Origin: Bacteroides faecis MAJ27
Lineage (GTDB): Bacteria; Bacteroidota; Bacteroidia; Bacteroidales; Bacteroidaceae
Reading direction: 5' to 3'
DNA length: 64,000 nt
Assembly (NCBI RefSeq): GCF_900106755.1
Contig: NZ_FNNN01000005.1
Location: 186,001-250,000, forward strand
This document shows, piece by piece, positions 16,867 to 26,742 of this stretch. Below the pieces are notes generated by a model. It did no database searches. It was not told where the DNA came from and worked only from the letters and a program-made list of their open reading frames with translations. The stretch's first letter is position 1. Each line of letters begins with the position of its first letter. Made by a program: the position numbers and the translations under genes.

Positions 16867-18198
16867 TTAAATCTTCTTTTTCTGCCAGTTTCCTTTCTTC
16901 ATATACCAGTAGCAGAAGAGAAGGATAAAAATACCATATACATGTTCCGTTGTCCAGGCGAATGCGATATCCATTTTCAAGTAAAGAATAAAGTATGTGG
17001 CGTAAGCTACATAAATTGCCAGTACACAGAGTTCCATGGCCAGTGCCGTGCGGGTATTTCCTGTTCCCGATACTGACTGGAAATAAACGTTGGCCGGCAC
17101 CAATAACAGATAGGCTGAACAAAGCACCCATAGCGAAGGTATGGAGGCTGCCCTTAAATCGGGCATGTCCGTGTAAATGCGCAAAATCAGGTCCGGGAAC
17201 AAGCAGAAGAACACCAATATAGGCAGTACGAACACATATCCGATGCGGATATGCTGGTTGATCGTTCCCCGTACACAGTCTTTCTCTCCCGCACCAATCA
17301 GGTTGCTGACCAGTGAACCGCACGTAGCGGCAAAAGCCATGGCCACCATGAATGGAATTCCCGATACATTCCGGATGATGTTGGCGATAGCCAGCGAACG
17401 CTCTCCCAAATGCTCTACAAACAGGAAGAACATAAACCAAGTGGACAGAGATACGAAATTCTGAATCATTGTCCATACGGAAACGTTGAGAATCCGCTTG
17501 AGAGTCCGGCTCTGGAATTTAGGCAGAATATTCAGCGCATACTTCTTGCAGTCGATCCGTTTCCATGTATAAATGATAAAGAAGATGGCGGAAACTAATT
17601 CGGCCAGTGAAGAACCGATAGCTGCACCGGCGATACCCAACTGCGGGAAACCGAATTTACCGAAAATCAGGATGTAGTTGAATACCACATTCGACAATAC
17701 CATTACGACGGAGTTCAGCGTCAGTGTCTTAGTCTGTGTCGTGCCGACAAAGAAAGCACGGAACATCACTCCGACAAAGGAGAAGAAGAACCCGTAAACC
17801 CGCCAGTGGATATAGCTTTCGGCTGCATCATAAATGTGGTGGGACGAAATGATATTTTTCAGGATAAGCGGTGAAAAGACAATCGAAAGTGTAAATAAGA
17901 CTGCGGCAATAGCCAGAAGAAAATAGACGCCCTGATAGAAAATCGGCCCGATTTCCTTGTAGTTCCCTTCCCCGTTACGACGGGCAATCAGGATTTGTGC
18001 TCCGATACTGAATCCGAAGGCCATCATGAAGATAGCCAGATAATATACACCTGCGATGGCAGATGCCCCTAATTCTATTTCCCCGACGCGTCCGAGGAAT
18101 GCGGTATCCGTCATACCGATCATTTGCTCCATGATCAGACTGATCAGAATAGGGTAGGCGATCGTCCAGATTTGTTTATAAGTATATTTTGTCTTCAT
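16867..18198 (-). CDS. MATE family multidrug/metabolite efflux transporter
   Basis: A 443-aa inner-membrane antiporter with about 12 helices in two similar halves. 'IWTIAYPILISLIMEQMIGMTDTAFLGRVG' region (read as helix 1 and the first loop) is typical of the MATE family, as is 'AAIGSSLAELVSAI' in the first half. The ATG at 18198 is chosen; an upstream ATG (18234) overlaps the yidC terminator. It lies downstream of yidC on the same strand but is separated by that hairpin. Confidence 0.9.
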   Translation of the reverse strand: MKTKYTYKQIWTIAYPILISLIMEQMIGMTDTAFLGRVGEIELGASAIAGVYYLAIFMMAFGFSIGAQILIARRNGEGNYKEIGPIFYQGVYFLLAIAAVLFTLSIVFSPLILKNIISSHHIYDAAESYIHWRVYGFFFSFVGVMFRAFFVGTTQTKTLTLNSVVMVLSNVVFNYILIFGKFGFPQLGIAGAAIGSSLAELVSAIFFIIYTWKRIDCKKYALNILPKFQSRTLKRILNVSVWTMIQNFVSLSTWFMFFLFVEHLGERSLAIANIIRNVSGIPFMVAMAFAATCGSLVSNLIGAGEKDCVRGTINQHIRIGYVFVLPILVFFCLFPDLILRIYTDMPDLRAASIPSLWVLCSAYLLLVPANVYFQSVSGTGNTRTALAMELCVLAIYVAYATYFILYLKMDIAFAWTTEHVYGIFILLFCYWYMKKGNWQKKKI

Positions 18199-18220
18199 AT
18201 TAAGTTTGTTTTTTAGAGAA

Positions 18221-18260
18221 AGAAAGCCGGACAAACCCCATTCGGTTGCCCGGCTTTCTC
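18221..18260 (-). terminator. Hairpin between yidC and the MATE gene
   Basis: Stem agaaagccgg (18221-18230) with ccggctttct (18250-18259), perfect over 10 bp. On the minus strand it is followed by ttctct, so the U-tract is imperfect. Confidence 0.7.
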
Positions 18261-18283
18261 AGAATATATTTTCCGATAATTTC

Positions 18284-20140
18284 TTATCGTTTATTCTGTT
18301 TTTGCTGCTGTAATAATTCCTGTTGCTTTTGCATAGCTTCCAGTCGTGCAGCAAATCCGGTCTTTTTCATTTGTTTCGGGTCTTTCTTCTTAGCTTCCAG
18401 AATAGCCAGCAATTTTGTTTCGTCCGTAGTCTTACGCAACAAAATCATGGTTCCTACACTAATCAGTGTTGACACGAAATAGTAATAGTTCAATCCCGAC
18501 GGATAATCGTTCAGTACGAACAAGAACATGATCGGCATCAGATACATCATCCATTTCATCGCCGCCATTTGCGGTTGCGCTCCTGTATCCTGCATTGTCA
18601 TCGTATATTTGGTGTTCAGGATGTTGGTTACCGTCATCAGCAGGCAGAACAAGCTGAGATGGTTGCCCAGGAACGGAATATGGAACGGGAACGTGATGAA
18701 CGCGTCGTAAGTAGACAAGTCATCCGCCCACAAGAAACTCTGCTGACGCAATTCGATAGCGCTCGGTACAAACATGAACAATGCCATCAAAATCGGAAAC
18801 TGCAACAACATCGGCAGACAGCCGCCCATCGGGCTTACACCGTACTGGCTGTAAAGGCTCATCACCTCCTGTTGTTTCTTCATCGCATCTTCCTGCTTCG
18901 GATATTTCTTGTTGATCTCGTCGATTTTCGGTTTCAGTACACGCATCTTGGCAGAAGACATGTATGTTTTCCAGGTAGCAGGGTAAACCAGCACCTTCAC
19001 CATAATCGTCAGAATCAACAGTACGATACCCATGCTCAAGCCCCAGCCTGACAGCCAGTCGAATACGTTGATCGTGATAAACTGGTTGATCCAGCGAATC
19101 AGCGGCCAGCCCAGATAGACCAGTCTGTTCAGTTCCCATTTCTCTGCACGTCCTTTGTCCAGTGCCTTCAGTGTCTTATAGTGGTTCGGGCCAAAGTAGA
19201 AATACATTTCCGTCGGTTGTTTGCCGCTCGGATCAAAGAAAGTACTCATTTCGGCAGAGTAATCTTTGATGTATCCGCTTCCTTGCTGTTCCATTCTTGA
19301 CTTCACGGAAACCTTGTTGAAATCCTGATCTGCGATGAATACAGAAGAGAAGAATTGGTTTTTGAATGCAATCCAGTCGATCGCTGTATTACCCAGCTCC
19401 TTTTCGTCATCCTTGGCTGCCGACAGGTTATCTACATTGTCACCTTTTACTTTATAAGTCAGCTCTGAAAGGCGGTTTTCGTAAGTGAATCCCTTTTCGA
19501 GCTGGCGTGCGCGCTGTGTCCAGTCAATGTCTACATATTCCGTACTGGCCAGTTTGCCTTCCATACCTGTAGCTTTGATTTCAAAGTTCATCAGGTAGCT
19601 GTTGGGTTTCAGCGTATAGATAAAATCTATGTAGCTGGCATTGTCCGCAGCCAGGCGCATGGTGACGCTGCTGTCTGTCTTGTTGACAGCCTCGAAGTAA
19701 TAATCCTTCGTCTGGATGGCTCCTTGCTTGTTGTAGAAGTTGAAACTCATGGTAGCGTCATCGCCGTCGAACAGTACGACAGGAGTTGTCTTGTCCTGTC
19801 CTTTGTATTCTTTCAGCATTGCCGAATAAACCCGTCCGCCTTTCGTAGTGAAAGTTATTTCCGCTACGTCGTTCTGGATGCTGACTTTAGAGTCGGTTCC
19901 ATGCATCGCGTTGAAGAACAGGGCAGAGGAATCTGCTGCAACCGCTGCGCTTTTGTTTTCGTTGGCGAGTGCGGCTTCTGTTTTTGCTTTCAGCGCTTCC
20001 TGCTGCTGTTGCACCACGGCAATAGAATCGTAGTATTTCTTCTGTGCAGCTATCTGTTCCTCGCTCGGACGGCTCAGAAAACTGAATCCTACCAATAATA
20101 TACCTATTAAAACGAGACCTGTAATGGTGTTTTTATCCAT
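18284..20140 (-). CDS. yidC: Membrane protein insertase YidC
   Basis: The inner-membrane insertase (Oxa1 family), 618 aa. The N-terminal anchor '[20 protein letters not shown]' is followed by a periplasmic beta-sandwich domain (about 60-340) as in Gram-negative YidC. Then come five membrane helices with the conserved '[19 protein letters not shown]' segment and '[16 protein letters not shown]'. The tail is basic and Gln/Lys-rich ('[15 protein letters not shown]'), suiting ribosome contact. It follows pyrG by 62 bp on the same strand. Confidence 0.95.
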   Translation of the reverse strand: MDKNTITGLVLIGILLVGFSFLSRPSEEQIAAQKKYYDSIAVVQQQQEALKAKTEAALANENKSAAVAADSSALFFNAMHGTDSKVSIQNDVAEITFTTKGGRVYSAMLKEYKGQDKTTPVVLFDGDDATMSFNFYNKQGAIQTKDYYFEAVNKTDSSVTMRLAADNASYIDFIYTLKPNSYLMNFEIKATGMEGKLASTEYVDIDWTQRARQLEKGFTYENRLSELTYKVKGDNVDNLSAAKDDEKELGNTAIDWIAFKNQFFSSVFIADQDFNKVSVKSRMEQQGSGYIKDYSAEMSTFFDPSGKQPTEMYFYFGPNHYKTLKALDKGRAEKWELNRLVYLGWPLIRWINQFITINVFDWLSGWGLSMGIVLLILTIMVKVLVYPATWKTYMSSAKMRVLKPKIDEINKKYPKQEDAMKKQQEVMSLYSQYGVSPMGGCLPMLLQFPILMALFMFVPSAIELRQQSFLWADDLSTYDAFITFPFHIPFLGNHLSLFCLLMTVTNILNTKYTMTMQDTGAQPQMAAMKWMMYLMPIMFLFVLNDYPSGLNYYYFVSTLISVGTMILLRKTTDETKLLAILEAKKKDPKQMKKTGFAARLEAMQKQQELLQQQKQNKR

Positions 20141-20177
20141 TCCTATTAATTATGAATTATAAATTTTTGAATAATAA

Positions 20178-21855
<1,678 letters not shown>

Positions 21856-21872
21856 TTACGAACTTAAAAAGC

Positions 21873-21881
21873 GCAAAATTA
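21873..21881 (-). promoter_or_regulatory. -7 element for pyrG
   Basis: The minus strand reads TAATTTTGC, a perfect TAnnTTTGC, about 57 bp before the pyrG ATG. Confidence 0.45.
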
Positions 21882-21975
21882 TAAAAAAAAGAGGAAGAAT
21901 GCAGACTTTCCCCTCTACAATTTTATTAAAAAATGCAATTTTGAAGGAATACTATGTTTTCTAAACAAAATAATG

Positions 21976-21984
21976 TAGATTTGC
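21976..21984 (+). promoter_or_regulatory. -7 element for the DUF3078 gene
   Basis: TAGATTTGC is a perfect TAnnTTTGC. It lies 17 bp before the preferred ATG at 22002, which argues against the longer frame starting at 21954. Confidence 0.5.
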
Positions 21985-22001
21985 ACCAAATTAGGAATAT
22001 T

Positions 22002-23453
22002 ATGAGAAGAGAGTTATTATCATTCGTAGTTTTTACTTCAACTTTATCTTTATCGCTTTCAGCACAGACCACCACCCAACCTTCTACAGTAGTGGCTGAA
22101 GCGAAGATTGTGAAGGCAGACACACTTTCGTCAGAACTTCAGAAGTATTTAATGCTTAAATTGAATATGTCCGGCGAAATTCCTAAACTGGATACCGTAT
22201 CTATCTTATATAATAAGTATATCGGCCAGTTGGACTATCTGAATGACCCGTCTGTACCGCCGCGTTACATTCCGTCCGATCCCAATTATTTTCGTCTGTT
22301 TACTCCACTGGCCTATTATTATGCTCCGATGGCGCAGTATTCGAAAGTGGACTGGAAACCGGTGCGATTTGATTCTCTGCCTGATCAACTGTCCAGGTTG
22401 ACAGCGGAACTTCTTCCATATGATACTTTGGCATACACAAGGTCTGCACGTGCCAATGAGTCGGTCAATAAAGCATTGATGGATCTTTATCTCAATCATC
22501 CGGAACTGGTTGTCACTACTGAAAACCGGATCATGAGCCGTGACGTCTTCCGCCGTGACGTGAAACCGAAGATTTCTCCGAAGGCAACTGTCATCCATCT
22601 TTTCCAGCCGGAAGAAATGAGCAACAATGTGGGGAAGGCAAGTATGAAGATCAATCGCCCCAACTGGTGGGTTACCGGAGGTAACGGTTCTTTGCAGATC
22701 AGCCAGAACCACCTTTCGGACAACTGGTACAAAGGAGGTGAAAGCAACTTCGCCGGTCTGGCTACCTTGCAGCTTTATGCCAATTACAATGATAATGAGA
22801 AAGTCCTTTTCGAAAATCAGTTGGAGGCAAAATTGGGCATGACGTCTACTCCGTCGGATAAATTTCATGATTATCTGATCAATACCGACCAGTTCCGTCT
22901 TTACAATAAGTTAGGATTGCGGGCGTTGAAAAACTGGTATTATACTATTTCTTCTGAGTTTAAGACCCAGTTCTGTCACGGCTACAAAGCCAACAGCGAA
23001 GAACTTGTTTCCGCATTCCTGTCTCCGGCAGATTTGGCAGTCAGTATCGGTATGGACTACAAACTGAATAAGAAGAAATTCAATCTTTCAGTTTTTATCG
23101 GTCCACTGACCTATAACTTGCGATACATTGATAACGCGGAAGTAAACGAAACCAAATTCGGTCTGGAGAAAGGCAAATGCTCTAAAAATGACTTTGGTTC
23201 TCAGTTGCAGTCAACGTTCAACTGGAAAATCATTTCGGCTATTTCACTGGACTCCCGTCTGAACTATCTGACCAACTACGAATGGGTACGTGTAGAGTGG
23301 GAGAACACGTTCAACTTTGTTTTGAACCGTTATCTTTCTACTAAACTTTACATACATGCCCGTTTCGACGACAGCTCAAAACCAACCGTTGAAAATGGCA
23401 GTTTCTTTCAGTTGAAGGAATTACTGAGTTTCGGTATCAACTATAATTGGTAA
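22002..23453 (+). CDS. DUF3078 domain outer-membrane-associated protein
   Basis: A 483-aa exported protein of the Bacteroidetes DUF3078 family. The start at 22002 gives the signal peptide [22 protein letters not shown]. The C-terminal half has repeated amphipathic strands ('[20 protein letters not shown]', '[19 protein letters not shown]', 'FSFGINYNW'-like end), suggesting a barrel. Function is unknown. It converges on the DUF4373 gene across a long inverted repeat. Confidence 0.8.
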   Translation: MRRELLSFVVFTSTLSLSLSAQTTTQPSTVVAEAKIVKADTLSSELQKYLMLKLNMSGEIPKLDTVSILYNKYIGQLDYLNDPSVPPRYIPSDPNYFRLFTPLAYYYAPMAQYSKVDWKPVRFDSLPDQLSRLTAELLPYDTLAYTRSARANESVNKALMDLYLNHPELVVTTENRIMSRDVFRRDVKPKISPKATVIHLFQPEEMSNNVGKASMKINRPNWWVTGGNGSLQISQNHLSDNWYKGGESNFAGLATLQLYANYNDNEKVLFENQLEAKLGMTSTPSDKFHDYLINTDQFRLYNKLGLRALKNWYYTISSEFKTQFCHGYKANSEELVSAFLSPADLAVSIGMDYKLNKKKFNLSVFIGPLTYNLRYIDNAEVNETKFGLEKGKCSKNDFGSQLQSTFNWKIISAISLDSRLNYLTNYEWVRVEWENTFNFVLNRYLSTKLYIHARFDDSSKPTVENGSFFQLKELLSFGINYNW

Positions 23454-23461
23454 TATTCTAT

Positions 23462-23542
23462 TCAGGCACGGATTACGCGGATTTCACGGTTTTAAGAATT
23501 AAGTAACTGAAAACCGTGTTAATCTGCGTAATCCGTGCCTGA
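23462..23542. repeat. Long inverted repeat (REP-like), probable bidirectional terminator
   Basis: Arms of about 30 bp (tcaggcacggattacgcgg at 23462-23480 onward, matched by taatctgcgtaatccgtgcc near 23520-23539) enclose a loop of about 17 bp. It lies exactly between two convergent genes and runs into tttt on the right. Repeats beginning 'cacggattacgcgg' look like a dispersed Bacteroides intergenic family. Confidence 0.75.
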
Positions 23543-23551
23543 TTTTTATCC

Positions 23552-24328
23552 CTATGTCCTCAACGTCGAAATGATATACCTTCCCGGATTATCAATCTTC
23601 CCCCATTTGGTGGTAGACAATGTGATCCATATCTGTGTTCCCTTCTTTCCGTAATCCGACAGTTTGAGAATAGCTGTAACTTCCTTCTTGTTTGTCACTC
23701 CATGCTGTGCCAGGCTGTCCAAAAGTCCTTTCACGTTGTGTGTGCTTTTGTTATAAGCATAACCGGGGATTTCAATCGAAGGCGGAGCCGTATTGTCTTC
23801 TTCTTCCCCTGCTTTACTCTGCTCTCCTTTACTTTGTCCGGAAATGTCTGCAATTTCGGGTGAAATGTTTTCATTTTCCGGTTTCAATTCACTTTGTGCC
23901 GACACATTGTCTGCATTACTTTCCTTTTCTTGTTTTCTGGTGTCATTGATCAGCAAGTAAGGCAAATCCTCTAATTTTCTTTTTCTGCGGCAGGTGGCAT
24001 CTATCCAGATGCGCTGGATTTTGACAGAAGTCAATATCTGAAACTTTTCATAGCTTTCTTTGTCAAAGAATCCTTTGTCAAGCAAAATCTGAATAATTCC
24101 GTCCATCTCTTTTCCACTGAGTTCTCCTCCCAGTTTACGGGCAAAGATCAAAGATTGTTCCTCACCCCATGGAATATAATATCCTTCTTTGAATATTTTG
24201 CATAGAAGTTTGCATACGGCTCCGTCCACTCTGATACCATATTTGGCTTCAGCCAGTTCAATTGCATCTCTGTCGAAAAAGTTTACGGTAAGCGGGAAAT
24301 AGTCTACGCTAAGATACGTTGTACTCAT
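23552..24328 (-). CDS. DUF4373 domain protein
   Basis: A 258-aa protein whose first 110 residues match the DUF4373/Lin1244-like domain ('YFPLTVNFFDRDAIELAEAK', 'LSGKEMDGIIQILLDKGFFD'), a winged-helix-like module found in phage, plasmid and island proteins. A charged linker follows (about 135-185, Glu/Ser/Asn-rich). The C-terminal 70 residues ('YNKSTHNVKGLLDSLAQHGV', 'WITLSTTKWGKIDNPGRYII') form a second small domain. It is second in a two-gene operon with the 24353-24718 gene. A DNA-binding role is likely by family; the target is unknown. Confidence 0.75.
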   Translation of the reverse strand: MSTTYLSVDYFPLTVNFFDRDAIELAEAKYGIRVDGAVCKLLCKIFKEGYYIPWGEEQSLIFARKLGGELSGKEMDGIIQILLDKGFFDKESYEKFQILTSVKIQRIWIDATCRRKRKLEDLPYLLINDTRKQEKESNADNVSAQSELKPENENISPEIADISGQSKGEQSKAGEEEDNTAPPSIEIPGYAYNKSTHNVKGLLDSLAQHGVTNKKEVTAILKLSDYGKKGTQIWITLSTTKWGKIDNPGRYIISTLRT

Positions 24329-24352
24329 GTCGTCTAATGGTTTGTTTTAAGT

Positions 24353-24718
24353 TTATACAATAGGTTTCCAATCCAGAAAATTCTCAATCTGAAAGGTTCT
24401 CCATCCTTTCTCTTCCATGCACCAGAAAATGAAAGTACTGTGTACCTGTGTCATGTCATAAGAGTGGTGAAAGTCTCGGTTGTAAGAAATGAGAGTTCCT
24501 GTAACCAGTTGAAAGTTGCCGTTCTGTCTGTAATACGCAATGATAGCATGTCCATATTGCATATGATCTGCCAGCGACTTCACTTTTTCGGCTATTCGTT
24601 CTGCAATTGTTTCCGAATAACCTTTCTCTGATACGATACGTCTTTTCCATACTTCTGTCAATCGATCTTTTTGTTCTTTCGTTTCTTTTGTGGCTGCTAG
24701 CCGTTTTTCTTTAGTCAT
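24353..24718 (-). CDS. Small protein, possibly DUF2693/SH3-like
   Basis: A 121-aa protein. The N-terminal half is a charged helix ('KETKEQKDRLTEVWKRRI'). The second half, 'HAIIAYYRQNGNFQLVTGTL' to 'TFIFWCMEEKGWRTFQIENF', resembles the SH3-like DUF2693 fold seen in Bacteroides accessory genes: a replaced 'YRQNG' turn and a WRTF strand. It is first in the operon with the DUF4373 gene (24-bp gap). Its leader carries the 22-bp repeats. Function is unknown. Confidence 0.6.
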   Translation of the reverse strand: MTKEKRLAATKETKEQKDRLTEVWKRRIVSEKGYSETIAERIAEKVKSLADHMQYGHAIIAYYRQNGNFQLVTGTLISYNRDFHHSYDMTQVHSTFIFWCMEEKGWRTFQIENFLDWKPIV

Positions 24719-24782
24719 TTCATTCTAATTTTGATTACTATTAAGTGTTATTATGTTTGAAGAAAAGGCGGACTATCTGTGA

Positions 24783-24870
24783 GATGCTTACACTATCGTA
24801 TGATGATGCTTACACCATCCTGTATCTATAGTGACACTATCTTGTCATTATAGTGACACTATAATTTCTA
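24783..24870. repeat. Four tandem 22-bp iteron-like repeats
   Basis: Four units start at exactly 22-bp steps: 24783, 24805, 24827 and 24849. Units 1-2 begin gatgcttaca, units 3-4 begin tatagtgaca; all share ACACYAT at the same phase. Units 3 and 4 each contain the perfect 13-bp palindrome atagtgacactat (24828-24840 and 24850-24862). They lie between a leftward promoter (24909-24940) and the gene starting at 24718, so they may act as DNA operators or in the leader RNA. Confidence 0.85.
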
Positions 24871-24908
24871 TCGGATAGTTCGTTCTTTTCTTCGTTTTAA
24901 AAACGGGG

Positions 24909-24940
24909 GCAAAATTATGAGTTGTTTTTTTTCGCTCCAA
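24909..24940 (-). promoter_or_regulatory. Leftward promoter upstream of the 22-bp repeats
   Basis: On the minus strand TTG (24938-24940) and TAATTTTGC (24909-24917) are spaced 20 bp. Transcription would start near 24901 and carry all four repeats in a leader of about 180 nt before the ATG at 24718. Confidence 0.65.
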
Positions 24941-24946
24941 TTATTC

Positions 24947-25348
24947 TTACTGTTTTTTGCTGTAATACTTAGACTTATAATGTTTTTTCTCTTCTTTTTC
25001 GCGATTTGCGATTTCTCTTGTCTTTTTGCTTAAACCATGTATTTCACTGAGTATACTGCTGTATTTCATTAATCTATACCCGTGATGCGTATTTACGTAA
25101 AATATTCTCCAGCCGGCAATGTAACTGGCCAGACCTGTTAAAGATTTTACAGAGAAACGAAACTCCTCATCTTCGTAAAAAGAGCGAAGGCAGGCTATAA
25201 AAAAGAATTTTTTCTCACCTGTAATTCCTTTTCTTCTTCTCACTTCATTGATGTCGATGATTTCGTCATCATCCTGATAATCAGTTTCAATGTTTTTCTT
25301 TTGTTGCGTGCCCACCGCATTTTTCAGGCTTTTCTTAGTTGTTGTCAT
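24947..25348 (-). CDS. Hypothetical protein
   Basis: A 133-aa protein starting MTTTKKSLKNAVG at 25348; the longer frame from 25402 would run into sequence upstream of any plausible start. It has an acidic patch near residues 25-32 ('QDDDEIIDIN'), a middle segment 'FRFSVKSLTGLASYIAGW', and a strongly basic tail ('KEEKKHYKSKYYSKKQ'). I do not recognise the family. Position between a DUF4373 operon and a recombinase suggests an accessory or regulatory gene. Confidence 0.6.
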   Translation of the reverse strand: MTTTKKSLKNAVGTQQKKNIETDYQDDDEIIDINEVRRRKGITGEKKFFFIACLRSFYEDEEFRFSVKSLTGLASYIAGWRIFYVNTHHGYRLMKYSSILSEIHGLSKKTREIANREKEEKKHYKSKYYSKKQ

Positions 25349-25438
25349 AACGCTTAAATTAAATAAAATTAAGAAATAAAGGCGTTGAGATGGTAATTCC
25401 AAATTTTCGCCCTATAATTGTATATAAAATAACTAGTG

Positions 25439-26392
25439 ATGCAAATGAATAAAAATGGATTTAGCCGATGTGGGGAACTATACATTGGCCTTTTACGAAA
25501 AGAAGGTCGTTTTTCTACGGCACATGTCTATCAAAATGCTCTTTTCTCTTTCAATAAGTTTTGTGGTAATACCAGCGTATCTTTCAGGCAAGTCACTCGT
25601 GACCGGCTGCGTCGTTACGGAGAGCATCTTTATGATTCTGGCTTGAAGCCGAATACGGTGTCTACTTATATGCGTATGCTTCGCAGCATCTATAATCGTG
25701 GAGTAGAGTCGGGTAGTGCGCCCTATATTCATGGTTTGTTTCGTGATGTATATACGGGAGTGGATATCCGCCAAAAGAAAGCTCTTCCGATGAGTGAACT
25801 CCGCCGGCTTCTTTACGAAGATCCCAAGTCGGAGTCTTTGCGGCGTACACAGTCTATTGCTGCTCTGATGTTTCAATTCTGTGGAATGTCTTTTGCCGAT
25901 CTGGCCCATTTGGAGAAGTCAGCCTTGGACTGTAATGTACTGCGATATAATCGCATCAAAACCAGAACTCCGATGAGTGTGGAAGTTTTGGATACCGCTA
26001 AGGAGGTTATGAATCAGCTCCGTAATTCCCAGCCGTCGCGTCCGGGTTGTCCTGACTACCTTTTCGGTATTCTCTCCGGCAATAAGAAACGTAAGGATGA
26101 ACGTGCTTATCGTGAGTATCAATCTGCACTACGTCGGTTTAATAATCATTTGAAGAGTTTGGCAAGAGCTTTGCGGTTGGCTTCACCGGTAACTTCTTAC
26201 ACGATCCGCCATTCTTGGGCAACTACTGCAAAATATCGTGGAGTTCCAATTGAAATGATCAGCGAATCTTTAGGGCATAAGTCTATAAAGACGACGCAAA
26301 TTTATCTGAAAGGTTTTGAGTTGAAAGAGCGTACGGAGGTGAATCGGATGAATTTACATTACGTAAAGACTTGTCCTTTGGGACGCTTGTAA
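25439..26392 (+). CDS. Tyrosine-type site-specific recombinase (promoter invertase candidate)
   Basis: A 317-aa phage-integrase-type recombinase directly upstream of an invertible segment. The N-terminal core-binding domain covers about residues 1-105 ('GLKPNTVSTYMRMLRSIYNR'). The catalytic domain has 'SYTIRHSWATTAKYRGVPI' with Arg II, 'ESLGHKSIKTTQIYL' with the His and the nucleophile Tyr289. At the box-I site the sequence is 'QFCGMSFADL': where many Bacteroides invertases have Arg before GM, this has Cys148 (TGT). The ATG at 25439 is used; GTG at 25436 and ATG at 25445 are alternatives. Adjacent recombinases of this class flip CPS promoters in Bacteroides, so this is the likely invertase, by inference. 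Confidence 0.88.
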   Translation: MQMNKNGFSRCGELYIGLLRKEGRFSTAHVYQNALFSFNKFCGNTSVSFRQVTRDRLRRYGEHLYDSGLKPNTVSTYMRMLRSIYNRGVESGSAPYIHGLFRDVYTGVDIRQKKALPMSELRRLLYEDPKSESLRRTQSIAALMFQFCGMSFADLAHLEKSALDCNVLRYNRIKTRTPMSVEVLDTAKEVMNQLRNSQPSRPGCPDYLFGILSGNKKRKDERAYREYQSALRRFNNHLKSLARALRLASPVTSYTIRHSWATTAKYRGVPIEMISESLGHKSIKTTQIYLKGFELKERTEVNRMNLHYVKTCPLGRL

Positions 26393-26429
26393 ATAGTCAA
26401 AGTGCTGATAATCATAGGTTATACTTGTG

Positions 26430-26450
26430 CGTTACTTCTTAGGTAACGGA
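26430..26450. repeat. Left inverted repeat (IRL) of invertible segment
   Basis: It begins cgttacttcttaggtaacgg and is the exact reverse complement of 26700-26720 over 21 bp. Each copy also has internal dyad half-sites GTTAC-N7-GTAAC, as expected for a tyrosine recombinase core. Confidence 0.95.
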
Positions 26451-26462
26451 TTAAAATTTGAC

Positions 26463-26496
26463 GCAAAGATAGACAAAAATACATGTATTAAACAAA
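26463..26496 (-). promoter_or_regulatory. Leftward promoter inside the invertible segment
   Basis: On the minus strand TTTG (26493-26496) and TATCTTTGC (26463-26471) are separated by 21 bp. It is the single strong match in the segment; a rightward TACTTTTC at 26694-26701 lacks the final G and a -33. Confidence 0.8.
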
Positions 26497-26607
26497 TAAA
26501 AACCTACTTTTTTTCGATTTAACCCTGAAATTAGAAAAAAATGTATCTAAACATGAAAAAGGCTTATTTTCATGCTTAGGAACTTATATGCCCAATTTTC
26601 CTAAGAA

Positions 26608-26631
26608 TCTCAGCTTTCTCTAAAGCTGAGA
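26608..26631. other. Perfect hairpin inside the invertible segment
   Basis: tctcagcttt (26608-26617) pairs with aaagctgaga (26622-26631) around a 4-nt loop. No T run follows on either strand, so it is probably not a terminator; it may be a protein-binding site. Confidence 0.6.
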
Positions 26632-26699
26632 TACTCTCACACCTCCATTTGCCGATGTTTTCCGACTTTTTTCTCCCGAACTGTATTGAAGTATACTTT

Positions 26700-26720
26700 T
26701 CCGTTACCTAAGAAGTAACG
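26700..26720. repeat. Right inverted repeat (IRR); also a hairpin in the ON leader
   Basis: Exact 21-bp partner of 26430-26450. With the next base, ccgttac (26701-26707) and gtaacgg (26715-26721) form a 7-bp stem with a 7-nt loop, which would lie in the upxY leader when the promoter is ON. Confidence 0.93.
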
Positions 26721-26742
26721 GAAAAATATGGGGTAATAAAAG

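Larger units (their letters stand above)
26451..26699. promoter_or_regulatory. Invertible promoter segment, OFF orientation as sequenced
   Basis: This 249-bp AT-rich, gene-free segment is bounded by 21-bp inverted repeats, between the recombinase and upxY. Its only good Bacteroides promoter points left, toward the recombinase gene. Inversion would place it 5' of upxY, pointing right, with transcription starting near mirrored position 26695. A 10-bp perfect hairpin (26608-26631) sits inside the segment. The arrangement matches known phase-variable CPS promoters of Bacteroides. Confidence 0.9.

Noticed and set aside
22206..22868. 220-codon frame on the - strand
   Set aside because: It is a shadow frame of the DUF3078 gene.
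24783..24870. CRISPR array
   Set aside because: The units are contiguous 22-bp repeats with no spacers and no cas genes nearby.
26608..26631. Terminator inside the invertible segment
   Set aside because: The stem is perfect but no T run follows on either strand.
26694..26701. Rightward promoter TACTTTTC near the right inverted repeat
   Set aside because: The last G of TAnnTTTG is missing and no -33 element is seen; the leftward promoter is much better.
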